Below, piece by piece: positions 1 through 9,438 of a stretch of DNA of 64,000 nucleotides (its first letter is position 1; each line of letters opens with the position of its first letter). A program made the position numbers and the translations under genes. Source of the DNA: UBA1672 sp051967755 (GTDB taxonomy: Bacteria; Pseudomonadota; Alphaproteobacteria; Micavibrionales; Micavibrionaceae); NCBI GenBank assembly GCA_051967755.1, contig JBQDYD010000006.1:1-64000 (forward strand), given 5' to 3'. The notes beneath the pieces were generated by a model. It saw nothing but the letters and a program-made list of their open reading frames with translations, searched no databases and was not told the DNA's origin.

Positions 1-9
1 AACATCACC

Positions 10-549
10 TTAGCAATGATGCGCTATCTGTCCAACTTGTGCTGACGGGATACAGCCAATTTCAGTGGGCGTTTTTGTCGTTAAATTCAGGCGTGTTTGC
101 CTGGCATGCGCATGAAAACCCGATGATTTTGAATCTGCCGCAGAACCATCCAATGGTATGCCCGCAAAACGCGCAAAATCAGCACCATAATCACTGCCTA
201 CATCCGTAATAAAGTCAGCCTTAACATAGCCCCCCAGCTTCACTGTTGTGTCGGTACCCGGAATCTTCATCCCATCACCCGAAGAAGGCTCCACCGCGCT
301 GTAATTCGGCGGCGGTAGTTGAGCATGAGAGGTAATCTGCGGACCACTGCCCTGAATAGCGGCTTTATCCAATGAATGTACTTCTGTTTTTAATTCTTTA
401 TTTTCTTTTTCCAAAGCGTCAATACGCTTCATCATAGAGCTCATCATCGCTCGAAGCTCTTCAATCGATTGAGCATCATCTGCGTGAGCAACTGATGATA
501 TTGATAAAACGGAAACACAAGCAAGCAAGCCTAAAGTTCTTCTGACCAT
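10..549 (-). pseudogene. DcaP-like outer-membrane porin, 5' part only (truncated)
   Basis: The 179-residue product begins with a Sec signal peptide ending near AHADD. A coiled-coil segment follows (about 25-65), then the start of a porin barrel (KLGGYVKADFITDV, about 105-120) and a conserved-looking HARQTRLNL stretch. This order is typical of DcaP-like trimeric porins, which are normally around 400 residues or more. After TPTEIG the reading frame runs into about 14 residues unlike a porin and stops. Neither of the other two frames continues the barrel to the window edge, so this looks like a truncation by deletion or rearrangement rather than a simple frameshift. The start has a strong GAGGGGG ribosome site. 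It could also be an assembly join, because the break lies within 60 bases of the window edge. Confidence 0.65.
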
Positions 550-935
550 AATATAGCCCCCTCATAGTGAAATTAATTACACAGACTACAAAACACAGTG
601 ACTTGAAAAATTATTAGGAATATTAAGTAATTGCAATATACGGAGTGTATACAACTTTAATAATTAAATATTACGCAAATTATAACATGCTACGCAAGCA
701 AGTTTTCATCAAATATAAACTTAATGCTTAATTACTGTTTATCTTTTGCCCCTTCCCGCTTTTTGAATAAATAATGATGCTAAGTGGAAACAAACAACGA
801 CAACACACCGCAACCATAGGCGTGTTCGCGGCGTTTTTTCCATTACGTTATGATTGATTATAAAGACTGGCAATGATGATACACAACAGATATGCTACGT
901 TTTCGATTCCCACACCAATAAGGATACTGATTTTA
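550..935. other. Intergenic region between divergent genes
   Basis: About 385 bases of AT-rich sequence separate the truncated porin (leftward) from the secreted protein gene (rightward). It should contain the promoters of both. Apart from the extended -10 motif, no gene, hairpin or repeat could be supported here. Confidence 0.5.
679..687 (-). promoter_or_regulatory. Possible extended -10 promoter for the porin gene
   Basis: On the minus strand the bases read TGTTATAAT, a consensus -10 hexamer with the TGn extension. It lies about 130 bases upstream of the porin start. No convincing -35 hexamer is present at 17 bases, which is acceptable for an extended -10 promoter. The region is AT-rich, so a chance match is possible. 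Confidence 0.35.
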
Positions 936-1646
936 ATGAAAATTAGATGGCCACATATTTTAACGGTGACTTTTTTGTCATTTTTTGTTTATCACGCGGC
1001 TTTTGCAGGTCAGGACGACGCGGCAAGCATTGTTCAAACCATTCAAATGAAGGGCATTTCTTTAAACAGTTCAGCTGAAGACATCGAAGCCTATATCAAA
1101 ACCAGGCCATCCCTTACGTGTAATCGCGTTGATGTGCCAAAGCGCGAGAGTATGATTCCATCGAGGCCGCCAAAACCAAGGCAGCAAGGCTGGACTTGTT
1201 CTTACGCACATAAAACATTATCAGAAATGCTGAATATCAAAATGTCTGGCGGTGTGGTCATATATCTGTTGCATGAAATCGGATATGACAACGTGCAGGA
1301 CTTTGAAAAAACAAAATCATATATTAAAAACCTTCATAAACAGCTCGAAGCGGCAGGCCTTACCTCTAATCAGAAGCACAAACAAAATTTCATGACTTAT
1401 AAAGAAAATGATGGAAAAGGAGGCTCTTCGCCCTCTTTCTCACAACACCTGAATGCAAAAAGAACAATATTATGCAACGGTGTCCCTGTTTCTTTTTTGG
1501 TTTCAGTCAGTGCCAACACAGCGCCCTATCGCGAGATACACAGAGCCGGAATTAAGATAGAACGCAGCCCCCACCAATTACATTGCGAGGACATCAACAC
1601 AGATGAAAAAGCATTGAAAGATGCTTTGGGTAATGCTTGGAAGTAA
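936..1646 (+). CDS. Secreted protein of unknown function
   Basis: I do not recognise a family. The preferred start is the internal ATG at 936, which gives about 236 residues and puts a clean signal peptide at the N-terminus (MKIRWP, then a hydrophobic core, ending near AAFAGQ). An AGGA ribosome site lies 11 bases upstream. The longer reading from 873 would place 21 unrelated residues before the signal. The mature protein is polar and has Cys residues near 105, 120 and elsewhere, so disulfides in the periplasm are possible. It ends exactly next to the convergent gene at 1647 with no intervening base, so the two transcripts probably overlap. Confidence 0.6.
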   Translation: MKIRWPHILTVTFLSFFVYHAAFAGQDDAASIVQTIQMKGISLNSSAEDIEAYIKTRPSLTCNRVDVPKRESMIPSRPPKPRQQGWTCSYAHKTLSEMLNIKMSGGVVIYLLHEIGYDNVQDFEKTKSYIKNLHKQLEAAGLTSNQKHKQNFMTYKENDGKGGSSPSFSQHLNAKRTILCNGVPVSFLVSVSANTAPYREIHRAGIKIERSPHQLHCEDINTDEKALKDALGNAWK

Positions 1647-2198
1647 TTAATATTCCTCAAACATCAGTGCCTGTAATTGTTTAAGCAGATCTGAGTGGCA
1701 TAGATACTCGTCCTTAGACAGGCCCGTTAACGGGTTCTGATGTTGTTGTATTGAATCGATGCGCTCTTTCGCCTCCAAATACTCTGCCTCATTGAATTCT
1801 GAGGCCAGTCTTTGATATTTTTGGTCTGAATCAACGCATTGGCTTAACACGACTTTGATCTGTATGGGTACCAAATCCAATAATTTATTTATATCATACA
1901 GGTCATTTTCAAATACGGTTTTACTGACGAAGGCGTTCAATAGCTGCCCCCACATTTGGTAGAGCCTGCTTTTTGAAGGCCCAAAAAAGAGCCATATTTT
2001 CGCTTTTTCAATGATATTATTGCCCGCACTTAGCGCCTTACGCTTTTCATGTATCAAAACAGCCTTTTGGGTAAGCTCTAGTTTCCTAAGAATAATTCGT
2101 CTATGCGCGGCATAATTAGACAAGGACACCTCAGTCAAAAAAGAAGCTCCCTCCCTCTCTGCCCATATTGCCGGATCGTAATGCGGTTTTCCTGTCAT
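1647..2198 (-). CDS. Helical cytoplasmic protein of unknown function in a signalling cluster
   Basis: This 183-residue protein has no signal peptide and no obvious membrane segment. It is rich in Leu, Lys, Gln and Glu and is probably mostly helical. Its start overlaps the stop of the upstream response-regulator gene by four bases (ATGA), a sign of translational coupling. I recognise no domain. Its place as last gene of a response-regulator operon suggests an output or partner role in that pathway, but that is inference from position only. Confidence 0.55.
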   Translation of the reverse strand: MTGKPHYDPAIWAEREGASFLTEVSLSNYAAHRRIILRKLELTQKAVLIHEKRKALSAGNNIIEKAKIWLFFGPSKSRLYQMWGQLLNAFVSKTVFENDLYDINKLLDLVPIQIKVVLSQCVDSDQKYQRLASEFNEAEYLEAKERIDSIQQHQNPLTGLSKDEYLCHSDLLKQLQALMFEEY

Positions 2199-2581
2199 GT
2201 GGCATCTTTCCGCGAAATCACATATTTTACATGATTTGACAAATCATCATAAGAGAATGGCTTGATTAACAGGTCATCCACCCCGATATCACGCGCCTGA
2301 TCAATTGTTTCAGGATCCGCGTACGAAGCCATAAGAACAACCATCGTATCATGCGATTTGCCCTTGATGGACTGCGCCAATGACAGGCCGCCTGCACTTA
2401 AAAGATCCAGATCAATTAACGCCACTTTATAGCCGTGCATATCGTACATAATTTCTGCATGCTCTGTCGTTCTTGCGACGAACACATTACCGGCACGCGA
2501 AAAAGTTAAAACCGTTTCAAGTAAGTCGCTTATAACGTCTACTCTTTCGGCAACTAATATTTTAAAACTTGATGCATTCAT
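2195..2581 (-). CDS. CheY-like single-domain response regulator, atypical acidic pocket
   Basis: The receiver fold starts at the ATG at 2581 (MNASSFKILVAE), giving 128 residues. The longer frame to 2731 would add 50 residues that merely cover the end of the upstream gene. A phospho-acceptor Asp is present (VALIDLD), as are the Ser of LMASY and the Lys of LIKPF. The usual acidic pair after the first strand (DD or ED) reads AE, so magnesium binding may be weakened. No output domain follows. It lies 25 bases after the receiver protein at 2607-3377 and overlaps the unknown gene at 1647 by four bases. Confidence 0.75.
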   Translation of the reverse strand: MNASSFKILVAERVDVISDLLETVLTFSRAGNVFVARTTEHAEIMYDMHGYKVALIDLDLLSAGGLSLAQSIKGKSHDTMVVLMASYADPETIDQARDIGVDDLLIKPFSYDDLSNHVKYVISRKDAT

Positions 2582-2606
2582 GATTCCAACGGAATTAAAT
2601 TTCCGA

Positions 2607-3377
2607 TCACCTGATTGTAATACATTGGGAAATATACTCTTGAATCTTCTCAGTATTGGGTGGCTTTGACAAAAACCCGATAGCCCCCATATCAAGGGCA
2701 GAAAGCACATTCTGCCTTTGACTGTCCGCACTCAGCATAATGATACATGCGTCCGGGTCTACCTCCAGTATTTTAGGCAAGATATCCAACCCTGTCTGAT
2801 CAGGCATATGTATATCCAAAAATAATATGTCCGGGTTCACTTTTAAGTATGTGGACAATACCTCTTTCCCTGCGCTCACCTCTTCAATGTCACCGCATCC
2901 GGTCAATAGTTTCACCAACGATAATCGTACAAAACTGTCGTCATCCGCGATTAGTAACACATTATCTTTACGCGCCTTACGCTGCACAAACATATTATCC
3001 GTTAACTCCAGACCGCTGTTGCGTTCACTAAGGTCAACCTGAATTTGTTTTATGCCAATCTTATTAAGTTTTTTTACCGTAATGCGGCAACTATGTTGTG
3101 GTAATTTTTTTTCTAAACTCGCCTTAATATTGGTATAGTCATGAACCACACCCAACCGAACCAACATCACAATCTTTTTTTCTGATACGGGATAAATTAA
3201 TCCTTCATGCGCCTCATAATTATGAAGCAAACGATCAATTATATTCTTTTGTGACGCCGTCGTATCTTTCAAAATGTTAACATTAACAATCTGCCATTCA
3301 TCCATATGTTGCTTAATGGATGAAAGTAACATCATCAGTTTTTTTTCATCTTTGCTATCAGATAAAATCATATACAA
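2607..3377 (-). CDS. Response regulator with unknown N-terminal domain and C-terminal receiver
   Basis: Residues 138-250 form a normal receiver: acidic cluster D145-D147, phospho-acceptor D188 in FLDIHMP, the Ser of MLSAD and K238 in FLSKPP. Residues 1-130 match no domain I can name. They alternate hydrophobic strands and charged helices and could be a divergent receiver-like fold. Having the receiver at the C-terminus is unusual for a response regulator and suggests that the N-terminal part is the effector or a docking module. It is the first gene of a leftward run with the genes at 2195 and 1647. Confidence 0.75.
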   Translation of the reverse strand: MYMILSDSKDEKKLMMLLSSIKQHMDEWQIVNVNILKDTTASQKNIIDRLLHNYEAHEGLIYPVSEKKIVMLVRLGVVHDYTNIKASLEKKLPQHSCRITVKKLNKIGIKQIQVDLSERNSGLELTDNMFVQRKARKDNVLLIADDDSFVRLSLVKLLTGCGDIEEVSAGKEVLSTYLKVNPDILFLDIHMPDQTGLDILPKILEVDPDACIIMLSADSQRQNVLSALDMGAIGFLSKPPNTEKIQEYISQCITIR

Positions 3378-3591
3378 AAAACCCTTCCTTACACCCTTAG
3401 ATTGTACACCATAAAGTTTAAAATTTTTATACTAATAGCATTATTTTTTTAATTGCTTCGTGTTTTAAATGGTCTGCAGTCCCACATAGCAACACATGTG
3501 TATTCACACACAAAACGCCGCCACTGATTTTAAATTGTACGTTGCCCTTAATGGATGCATCGTTATTATAGGCTCGCTACATAGGTGAAAA

Positions 3592-3972
3592 ATGCGTGCA
3601 AAACAAAACATTTTGGTTGTAGATGATGATTTGCTTATCCTCGAGATGATAAAAAGCACATTATCAAAATCCGGTTGTCAGGTTTCTACATATAGTGACC
3701 CACACAAAGCCGCAGATGCCATCCTGAATTCGTCTTGGGACCTTGTAATAACAGATTACATGATGCCACAAAAAAACGGGCTGGAGCTTGCACACACAAT
3801 CAAGGAACATATTCCGGATATTCCGATCCTGTTTATCAGTGGTAATTCCTTCAAAAGCCAAAAAGACATGTTCACACTGAACAAAATATTAGGAACAGCA
3901 TCTGAGGTCTTGGGAAAACCATTCTCACCCAACGAACTGATTACGATTGTAAATGAGCTTTTAGAGACGTAG
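3592..3972 (+). CDS. CheY-like single-domain response regulator
   Basis: This 126-residue protein is a complete receiver: acidic residues D11-D13 (VVDDD), phospho-acceptor D55 in VITDYMMP, the Ser of FISGN and K109 in LGKPF. There is no DNA-binding or enzymatic output domain, so it must act by protein contact or as a phosphate shuttle. It is transcribed rightward and converges on the hybrid kinase gene, whose stop lies 11 bases downstream. A role as partner of that kinase's HPt domain is plausible from position but not shown by sequence. Confidence 0.85.
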   Translation: MRAKQNILVVDDDLLILEMIKSTLSKSGCQVSTYSDPHKAADAILNSSWDLVITDYMMPQKNGLELAHTIKEHIPDIPILFISGNSFKSQKDMFTLNKILGTASEVLGKPFSPNELITIVNELLET

Positions 3973-3983
3973 TTTTTCTTATT

Positions 3984-6900
3984 CTACAAACCTTCCGCAT
4001 AAGAGCTTTCCAACATTTCCTTTGTTTGTTGGTACGCCTCTATGATCTTACAGAGCACAATGTCTCGTTCTTTTTTGGGCACATCGGCCAGCTCTTGCGC
4101 CTGACTGGCATAATCCCGCAACCTAAAGGCGCCAATCATACCAGCCCCTCCTTTTAATTTATGAGAGAGCTCAACCCATTCTTCGTTTTCACCCTCAGAG
4201 CAAATATCATGGAGTTGCCTGAGTATAAGTTCACTTTGCGAAAAAAAGATGTCGCAGAATTCTTTTTTATCATGGGGGGTGTCGGCATAATCATCCAACA
4301 AAGACAGATCAACTAACGCATCCTCCTCAAAGTCATTTAGATCATCAACTACATTTTGCTCGGATTCCTCTACGGGGAATTTAAACCACGCCCCTAAGAT
4401 ATTCTGCAAAGCAGCAGCATCGATCGGCTTAGTTAGGTAATCATCCATCCCCACCTGTAAGCATTTCTCACGGGTTCCCGCCATTGCATCCGCCGTTAAC
4501 GCCAAAATGGGTGTACGTCTAGAGCTGCTTTCCTCAAGTTTCCTGATTTCAGTTGTGGCTTGGTAACCGTTCATTTCAGGCATATGGCAATCCATTAAAA
4601 CGAGGTCATATTCATTCTTTTTATATTCCTCAACCGCCAGAAGTCCGTTTTCCACGATGGTGAACGATTTAATACCGTACTTACTGAGAAGCTTTTTGAT
4701 TAAAACACGATTTAAATCATGATCATCTGCAACCAGTACATTTATTTGATCCAAAAAGAGCGCGTCTTCATCTTGGCATGAATTTATAACACTCTTGGTC
4801 TGCTGGCTTTGATGAACCTTATCGGTTATTTCAAACGGAATTTTTATCCAAAATGTAGAACCTTCCCCTTCTGTACTTTCCACATTTATTTCACCGCGCA
4901 TCATCTCCACTAGCTCTTTGGTGATAGCGAGCCCTAACCCCGTGCCCCCGAATTTTCTTGTTGTGGTTTCATCTGCCTGAGTGAACTTTTCAAATATTGT
5001 GTCTTGCTTATCCGCAGAAATACCTATTCCGGTATCTCTGATAGAGCATGTCAGCATTATATTATCATCATCCAGATACGAATAATCGATATTAAGCTGC
5101 ACCCCGCCATCCAACGTATATTTAATCGCGTTCCCAATTAAATTGGTTAAAATTCTGGATACCCGCAAAGGGTCACCAATAACATACGGAATATCCTCTT
5201 TATCGTATTTAAAGTTAAGCCATATGCCTTTACCACTAGCAATCGGCGCCAACGTTTCAACAACTGATGCCGCAACATCCCTTAGATCAAATCCAATTTC
5301 CTCCAAGATAATATTTCCGGATTCTATTTTCGAAATATCAAGGATATCATTGACGATTTCCAAGAGAGACAAAGCCGCCTTGTTAACAGTAACAGACATA
5401 TCGCGCCCTTCACCCTGCGGAAGGTCATCAACAAGCATATTCGACATGCCTATGATACTGTTTAAAGGGGTCCTGAGTTCATGTGACATATTTGCCAAAA
5501 ACTCGCTTTTTGCATGGTTTGCATGTTCGGCCTGTTTTTTGGCCAATTTAAGAAGGCGCTCTTTTTCTTTACGCTCAGTGATATCTTGAAAACTAACCAC
5601 AGTCCCTTGCGGGTTACCTTCTTCATCAAATATTGGCCTGCTGTGATAGGCCACTGATATGCCCTCTCCGTCTTTACGCCAGAAGGTTTCATCCTCTACA
5701 AACTGCGGAACCCCTTCCCTGATTGTTCTTAAAATCGGGCACTCTTCCTGCGGATACGACTCACCATTTGCGTGTGAATGATGTATCAATGCGTGCGGTG
5801 ATTGACCGACCATATCCTCTTTAGAATAGCCCAGCATTCGAACAGCAGCCGGATTTATAAGCACCGCATGCCCTTGCGCATCCAAGGCGTAAATACCATC
5901 ACCCGTGGCGTTCAAAATAACCTCAAAATCCTTCTTCGACTTTTCTGCATCTTTCGTTGTTTCCTTTAAGTCTATCGTAAGCATTTCATTTTCAATCAGC
6001 TTTTCCCTAAAACCAATTAATGCCCGCGTCATTTGACCAAGTTCATCTTTATTATCCATACCTTTAATTACGAACTGATATTCTTTATTCGACAAATTAA
6101 TCATGGCTGTTTTCAAATGATCAATCCTGCTTAGAATACGCTTTCCGATATACAGCCAACTTAACAGAACGGTGAAAACTATACTGCTGAACACGATAAT
6201 AATGTTTAGATAAACGTTATTATTGATCGTGTCTTGCGCGGTGTGATTAATGATCTGAACATTTTCCTTGGTAATAAGGCCTAACTGGTTCGTTGATATA
6301 TTAATTTCGCGGATGAGCGCTTCTATATTTTGCAATTCATTTTTAAGGGTAACATCAGTTTCCAGAAACTTTGTTTGGGTTTGAAATACATTATTTTCGC
6401 CCTGCCCCAGCGCCTCCATCGTTGCAACCGCATCCGATATATTACGGGATACATCACCCCTCATATTCAGTTCGGATAAATGCGTCTTAACCCTGGATAA
6501 TGTGGCAATAAACCTTTCCTTCAAAGGCGCAATTCCGGCGATCTCTTTATAATGGATTGTTGTTTCCAATATCCCGACCAATAAATTCCCCTCCGCCTTC
6601 AGCTCCAGCGAAGATGATAACGTTTCTGCCTGCACGGTTAATTGCTCTGTTGTGGCGGCTTCATCTTCCAACCCTATGATGAGTTCGAATTGGGCATTAT
6701 CCGAAACAGGTGCGGCCTCTAAAATAAAGTTAGAATGCGTGTTTCCGATGGTTTTTAAATTGGCCATTTGGGTTTTTTGTAAGCTTAGCTTGTACTCCAA
6801 ATTTTCAACAAACCTAACGAGCTTATTATTAAGCGCTGCTCTTAAATTTTCAATTTCACCAATCAGACTTAATAATGATCCTTGATCTTCCTTGGTAATT

Positions 6901-7232
6901 TGGGCGTCCAATATAGCTGATAAATTTTTCAAAATTGACTGTTGCGAGGTGAGTGTCTTTTGAACCGACTGATAGTTTTCTTTCAACTCCTCATCATTTC
7001 TTACGAAGATGAGCTTGGGCACCAAGCCACTTAGCTCTGCACTATTCACTATAATCTCTTCCACAGAGTCCGTGATTGGCATGACATCCTGCGCAACAAA
7101 ATCCATTGCCTGAAGCGTGGTCTGTGACGTATTCCACGCCAACCCGCCAATCACCATGGTTAAACCGTTAATAACCAGCAAAGCCAAGTAAAGCTTGTGT
7201 TTTATACCAAGGTTGAAAGAGGCATCAGGCAT
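3984..7232 (-). CDS. Hybrid sensor histidine kinase, TorS-like layout
   Basis: The 1082 residues read in order: membrane helix 14-33, a long helical periplasmic sensor of about 300 residues, membrane helix 341-363, HAMP 364-417, PAS 435-555, HisKA with phosphorylatable H584 in SHELRTP, HATPase with N-box NLIGNAIKY and G-boxes DTGIGIS and GGTGLGL, receiver with D881 in LMDCHMP, and HPt with H1024 in SHKLKGGAG. All phosphorelay residues are present. The periplasmic binding protein gene ends five bases upstream, so the two are co-transcribed. This resembles TorT-TorS or LuxP-LuxQ, in which a periplasmic binding protein docks on the sensor. The ligand cannot be told from sequence. Confidence 0.9.
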   Translation of the reverse strand: MPDASFNLGIKHKLYLALLVINGLTMVIGGLAWNTSQTTLQAMDFVAQDVMPITDSVEEIIVNSAELSGLVPKLIFVRNDEELKENYQSVQKTLTSQQSILKNLSAILDAQITKEDQGSLLSLIGEIENLRAALNNKLVRFVENLEYKLSLQKTQMANLKTIGNTHSNFILEAAPVSDNAQFELIIGLEDEAATTEQLTVQAETLSSSLELKAEGNLLVGILETTIHYKEIAGIAPLKERFIATLSRVKTHLSELNMRGDVSRNISDAVATMEALGQGENNVFQTQTKFLETDVTLKNELQNIEALIREINISTNQLGLITKENVQIINHTAQDTINNNVYLNIIIVFSSIVFTVLLSWLYIGKRILSRIDHLKTAMINLSNKEYQFVIKGMDNKDELGQMTRALIGFREKLIENEMLTIDLKETTKDAEKSKKDFEVILNATGDGIYALDAQGHAVLINPAAVRMLGYSKEDMVGQSPHALIHHSHANGESYPQEECPILRTIREGVPQFVEDETFWRKDGEGISVAYHSRPIFDEEGNPQGTVVSFQDITERKEKERLLKLAKKQAEHANHAKSEFLANMSHELRTPLNSIIGMSNMLVDDLPQGEGRDMSVTVNKAALSLLEIVNDILDISKIESGNIILEEIGFDLRDVAASVVETLAPIASGKGIWLNFKYDKEDIPYVIGDPLRVSRILTNLIGNAIKYTLDGGVQLNIDYSYLDDDNIMLTCSIRDTGIGISADKQDTIFEKFTQADETTTRKFGGTGLGLAITKELVEMMRGEINVESTEGEGSTFWIKIPFEITDKVHQSQQTKSVINSCQDEDALFLDQINVLVADDHDLNRVLIKKLLSKYGIKSFTIVENGLLAVEEYKKNEYDLVLMDCHMPEMNGYQATTEIRKLEESSSRRTPILALTADAMAGTREKCLQVGMDDYLTKPIDAAALQNILGAWFKFPVEESEQNVVDDLNDFEEDALVDLSLLDDYADTPHDKKEFCDIFFSQSELILRQLHDICSEGENEEWVELSHKLKGGAGMIGAFRLRDYASQAQELADVPKKERDIVLCKIIEAYQQTKEMLESSYAEGL

Positions 7233-7237
7233 TTCTA

Positions 7238-8410
7238 TTACTCTTTCGTGAGCGTATCTACAGAAGTGAAACTACCGTCTTTATGCAAAACGGTCATAAA
7301 CACTTGATCCATTCCCTGATTATCCTCAGGGCCATAACTTAATTTCAAATCATCGATATGGATATCTTTCAGATTATAGAGCGTATCCAGAAAGTTTTCG
7401 CGTGTCAGGCCGTCAGGGCTCTGCTTTAAAACCTCTATAACAAACCTGCCAATCATATACCCCTCAAGGGAGACAAATCCAAAATCCAAATCGGGATTAT
7501 ATGCCTTCAACGCAGATTGATAATTCGCAACAATTCGGCTAGGGCCGTCACCATAAGGGAAAGGCACGACTTGGGAAATGATCACCCCCTCACCGTCCTC
7601 GCCCAGTTCCTGCGCAAGTGCGTCACTACCGACAAATGAGATATTTACGTAGTACTCAGCCAATTTAAGTTTTTTAGCGAGCTTAATAAACGCGGCGCAC
7701 GGCTTATACGCACCAACCATCACAACTGCCTCAGGATTTGATTTCCTTATTTTCAGTATCGCAGACTTCACAGCCGTAGTATTGCGCTTGTACGTCCCTT
7801 CACCGACCAGCGTTAACCCTCTTTTATCCAGGGCTTTTTTAACGCCGGACAGCCCTGCTCGGCCATAACTATCATCTTGATACAAAATTGCGATGCGCTT
7901 TACCCCCAGATCTGTGGTAAGCCTCTCTACCCATTCTTCTGTTTCCTGCCAGTATGATCCCCTTATATTAACCACATATCGTTTATATGGACTGCGCAGA
8001 AATTCGGCTCCGGTAAACGGGCCGATAAATGGTACTTTATTTGATGATGTCACGGGCTGGATTGCATTGGCCGTGGGCGTACCGACGCCGCCAATCAAAG
8101 CAAATACTTCTTTCTCCGTTATCAAAACATTTGTATTTGTTATCGCTTTTTCCGGTTCATACCCGTCATCCAAAGCGATCAGTTCAAGCTTTCGCCCCTT
8201 AACCCCACCTTCATGATTAACCTCATGAAAGGCGGCCTGTATACCATCATTAACCCCTTGCCCTAACGCGGATGCCGGCCCTTGCAATGCGGCCGTCTGG
8301 CCAAAAACTATTTTCCCTTTAAAAACACCCGGATCAGCCTGCGGATCAGCATCAGAAGGGTGAGAAATAAATAAACATATGATGAATAGAAATATATATA
8401 TTCTTTGCAT
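7238..8410 (-). CDS. Periplasmic type I substrate-binding protein (LivJ/TorT-like)
   Basis: The product begins GKIVFGQTAALQGP after a signal peptide and contains features of branched-chain amino-acid type binding proteins (ALGQGVNDGIQAAF, GGVKGRKLELI, LIGGVGTPTANA, ILYQDDSYGRAGL). I prefer the ATG at 8410, which starts directly with the signal peptide. The frame extends to 8464. Neither start has a clear ribosome site. No ABC permease or ATPase genes are nearby. The next gene downstream is instead the hybrid kinase at 3984-7232, five bases away. The protein is therefore more likely a sensory co-receptor than a transport component. Confidence 0.85.
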   Translation of the reverse strand: MQRIYIFLFIICLFISHPSDADPQADPGVFKGKIVFGQTAALQGPASALGQGVNDGIQAAFHEVNHEGGVKGRKLELIALDDGYEPEKAITNTNVLITEKEVFALIGGVGTPTANAIQPVTSSNKVPFIGPFTGAEFLRSPYKRYVVNIRGSYWQETEEWVERLTTDLGVKRIAILYQDDSYGRAGLSGVKKALDKRGLTLVGEGTYKRNTTAVKSAILKIRKSNPEAVVMVGAYKPCAAFIKLAKKLKLAEYYVNISFVGSDALAQELGEDGEGVIISQVVPFPYGDGPSRIVANYQSALKAYNPDLDFGFVSLEGYMIGRFVIEVLKQSPDGLTRENFLDTLYNLKDIHIDDLKLSYGPEDNQGMDQVFMTVLHKDGSFTSVDTLTKE

Positions 8411-8532
8411 AAACAACCGTATTACATATAAATAATTGCAGATACGCTCAAAAACTAACGCCATAGTTTAGCATAGAATATTTTTATCAACTAATCTTTA
8501 ACACGATGTATGCTTATTGTTTAAAATAGCCA

Positions 8533-9348
8533 TCATGTATCATCGTCAAGCACACTTAACAAATCATCCCACACCTTCGAATTAGAATAGATAAGCGGGC
8601 CAATGCCGTGCCCTTGTCCGTTGATATAATCAACAAGAACAGGCTTGTTTTGCAGCTTCGCGGCCTGATTAAGCGCGACTGAATATTGAACGGGCACTGC
8701 GCCGTCCTTCGTGCCGTGATAGATAAATAGCGGCGCCTTAATATTCGATATTTCATTCGGGCTCCACGCCCCTGCGGAGGCAATACCGGCCGCAAATAAA
8801 TCAGGGTATTTTTCTAATGCGCCGATAACGCCTGATCCCCCCATCGAATGGCCGACAATAATGACTTTTCGCTCATCAATTTGATAATCAGATTGAATAG
8901 ATTTAATCCCCGCAATCACCTGCGGCATATGATCGGGGTATGGAATATTTTGCGGCATGCGATATGCCTTATCATCTGGGGAGAGCCAGAACGCCCTTTT
9001 CGGGGCAATCGGCACCATCACAAAAAACGGATACATTTTTCTGAATTTTGGTTTAGCCAACGCAGAAGCCGCATATGCATGTTTACTAACGCCATGCAAA
9101 GCAATAACAAGCGGATATTTATATTTGGGATTGTAATTTTCAGGCTTCATCAGAAAATAGCTTCCGATGAATGGAAAGGTTGAGGACACTGAATAATGCC
9201 GCTCATATAATTCCGGTCTTTCCTTGATCGTATCAAGATCACGATAGAGATGAGAAACCTCCCCCGACAGAAACCAGATAATAATCAGAAAACAAAAGAT
9301 ATTGATCGCACGATCAAATAAACTGCGTTTAGGTTTTGCATGCCCCAT
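8533..9348 (-). CDS. Membrane-anchored alpha/beta hydrolase (esterase/depolymerase-like)
   Basis: The 271-residue protein starts with a positively charged end and one hydrophobic helix (about 14-29), probably an uncleaved anchor. The catalytic domain has the oxyanion loop LVIALHG, the nucleophile S168 in GHSMGG, an acid D215 in HGTKDG and H247 in GQGHG. The order and spacing fit the prolyl-oligopeptidase/esterase D/PHB-depolymerase side of the alpha/beta hydrolase superfamily. The substrate cannot be read from sequence. It lies alone, about 120 bases from the binding-protein gene and 90 bases from the cation transporter gene. Confidence 0.8.
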   Translation of the reverse strand: MGHAKPKRSLFDRAINIFCFLIIIWFLSGEVSHLYRDLDTIKERPELYERHYSVSSTFPFIGSYFLMKPENYNPKYKYPLVIALHGVSKHAYAASALAKPKFRKMYPFFVMVPIAPKRAFWLSPDDKAYRMPQNIPYPDHMPQVIAGIKSIQSDYQIDERKVIIVGHSMGGSGVIGALEKYPDLFAAGIASAGAWSPNEISNIKAPLFIYHGTKDGAVPVQYSVALNQAAKLQNKPVLVDYINGQGHGIGPLIYSNSKVWDDLLSVLDDDT

Positions 9349-9438
9349 GAATCACCACTCCCGAATAAAGACCATAGCATGCTATGGCATAATCAATCAC
9401 AATCATAGGGATAAGAGAGTGTTTTTAGATGATCATTA

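Noticed and set aside
2827..3042. Plus-strand reading frames opposite the receiver gene
   Set aside because: They are antisense to a clear receiver domain and have no ribosome site or domain.
7238..8464. Binding protein as part of an ABC transporter
   Set aside because: No permease or ATPase genes are present in the neighbourhood. A hybrid kinase follows instead.
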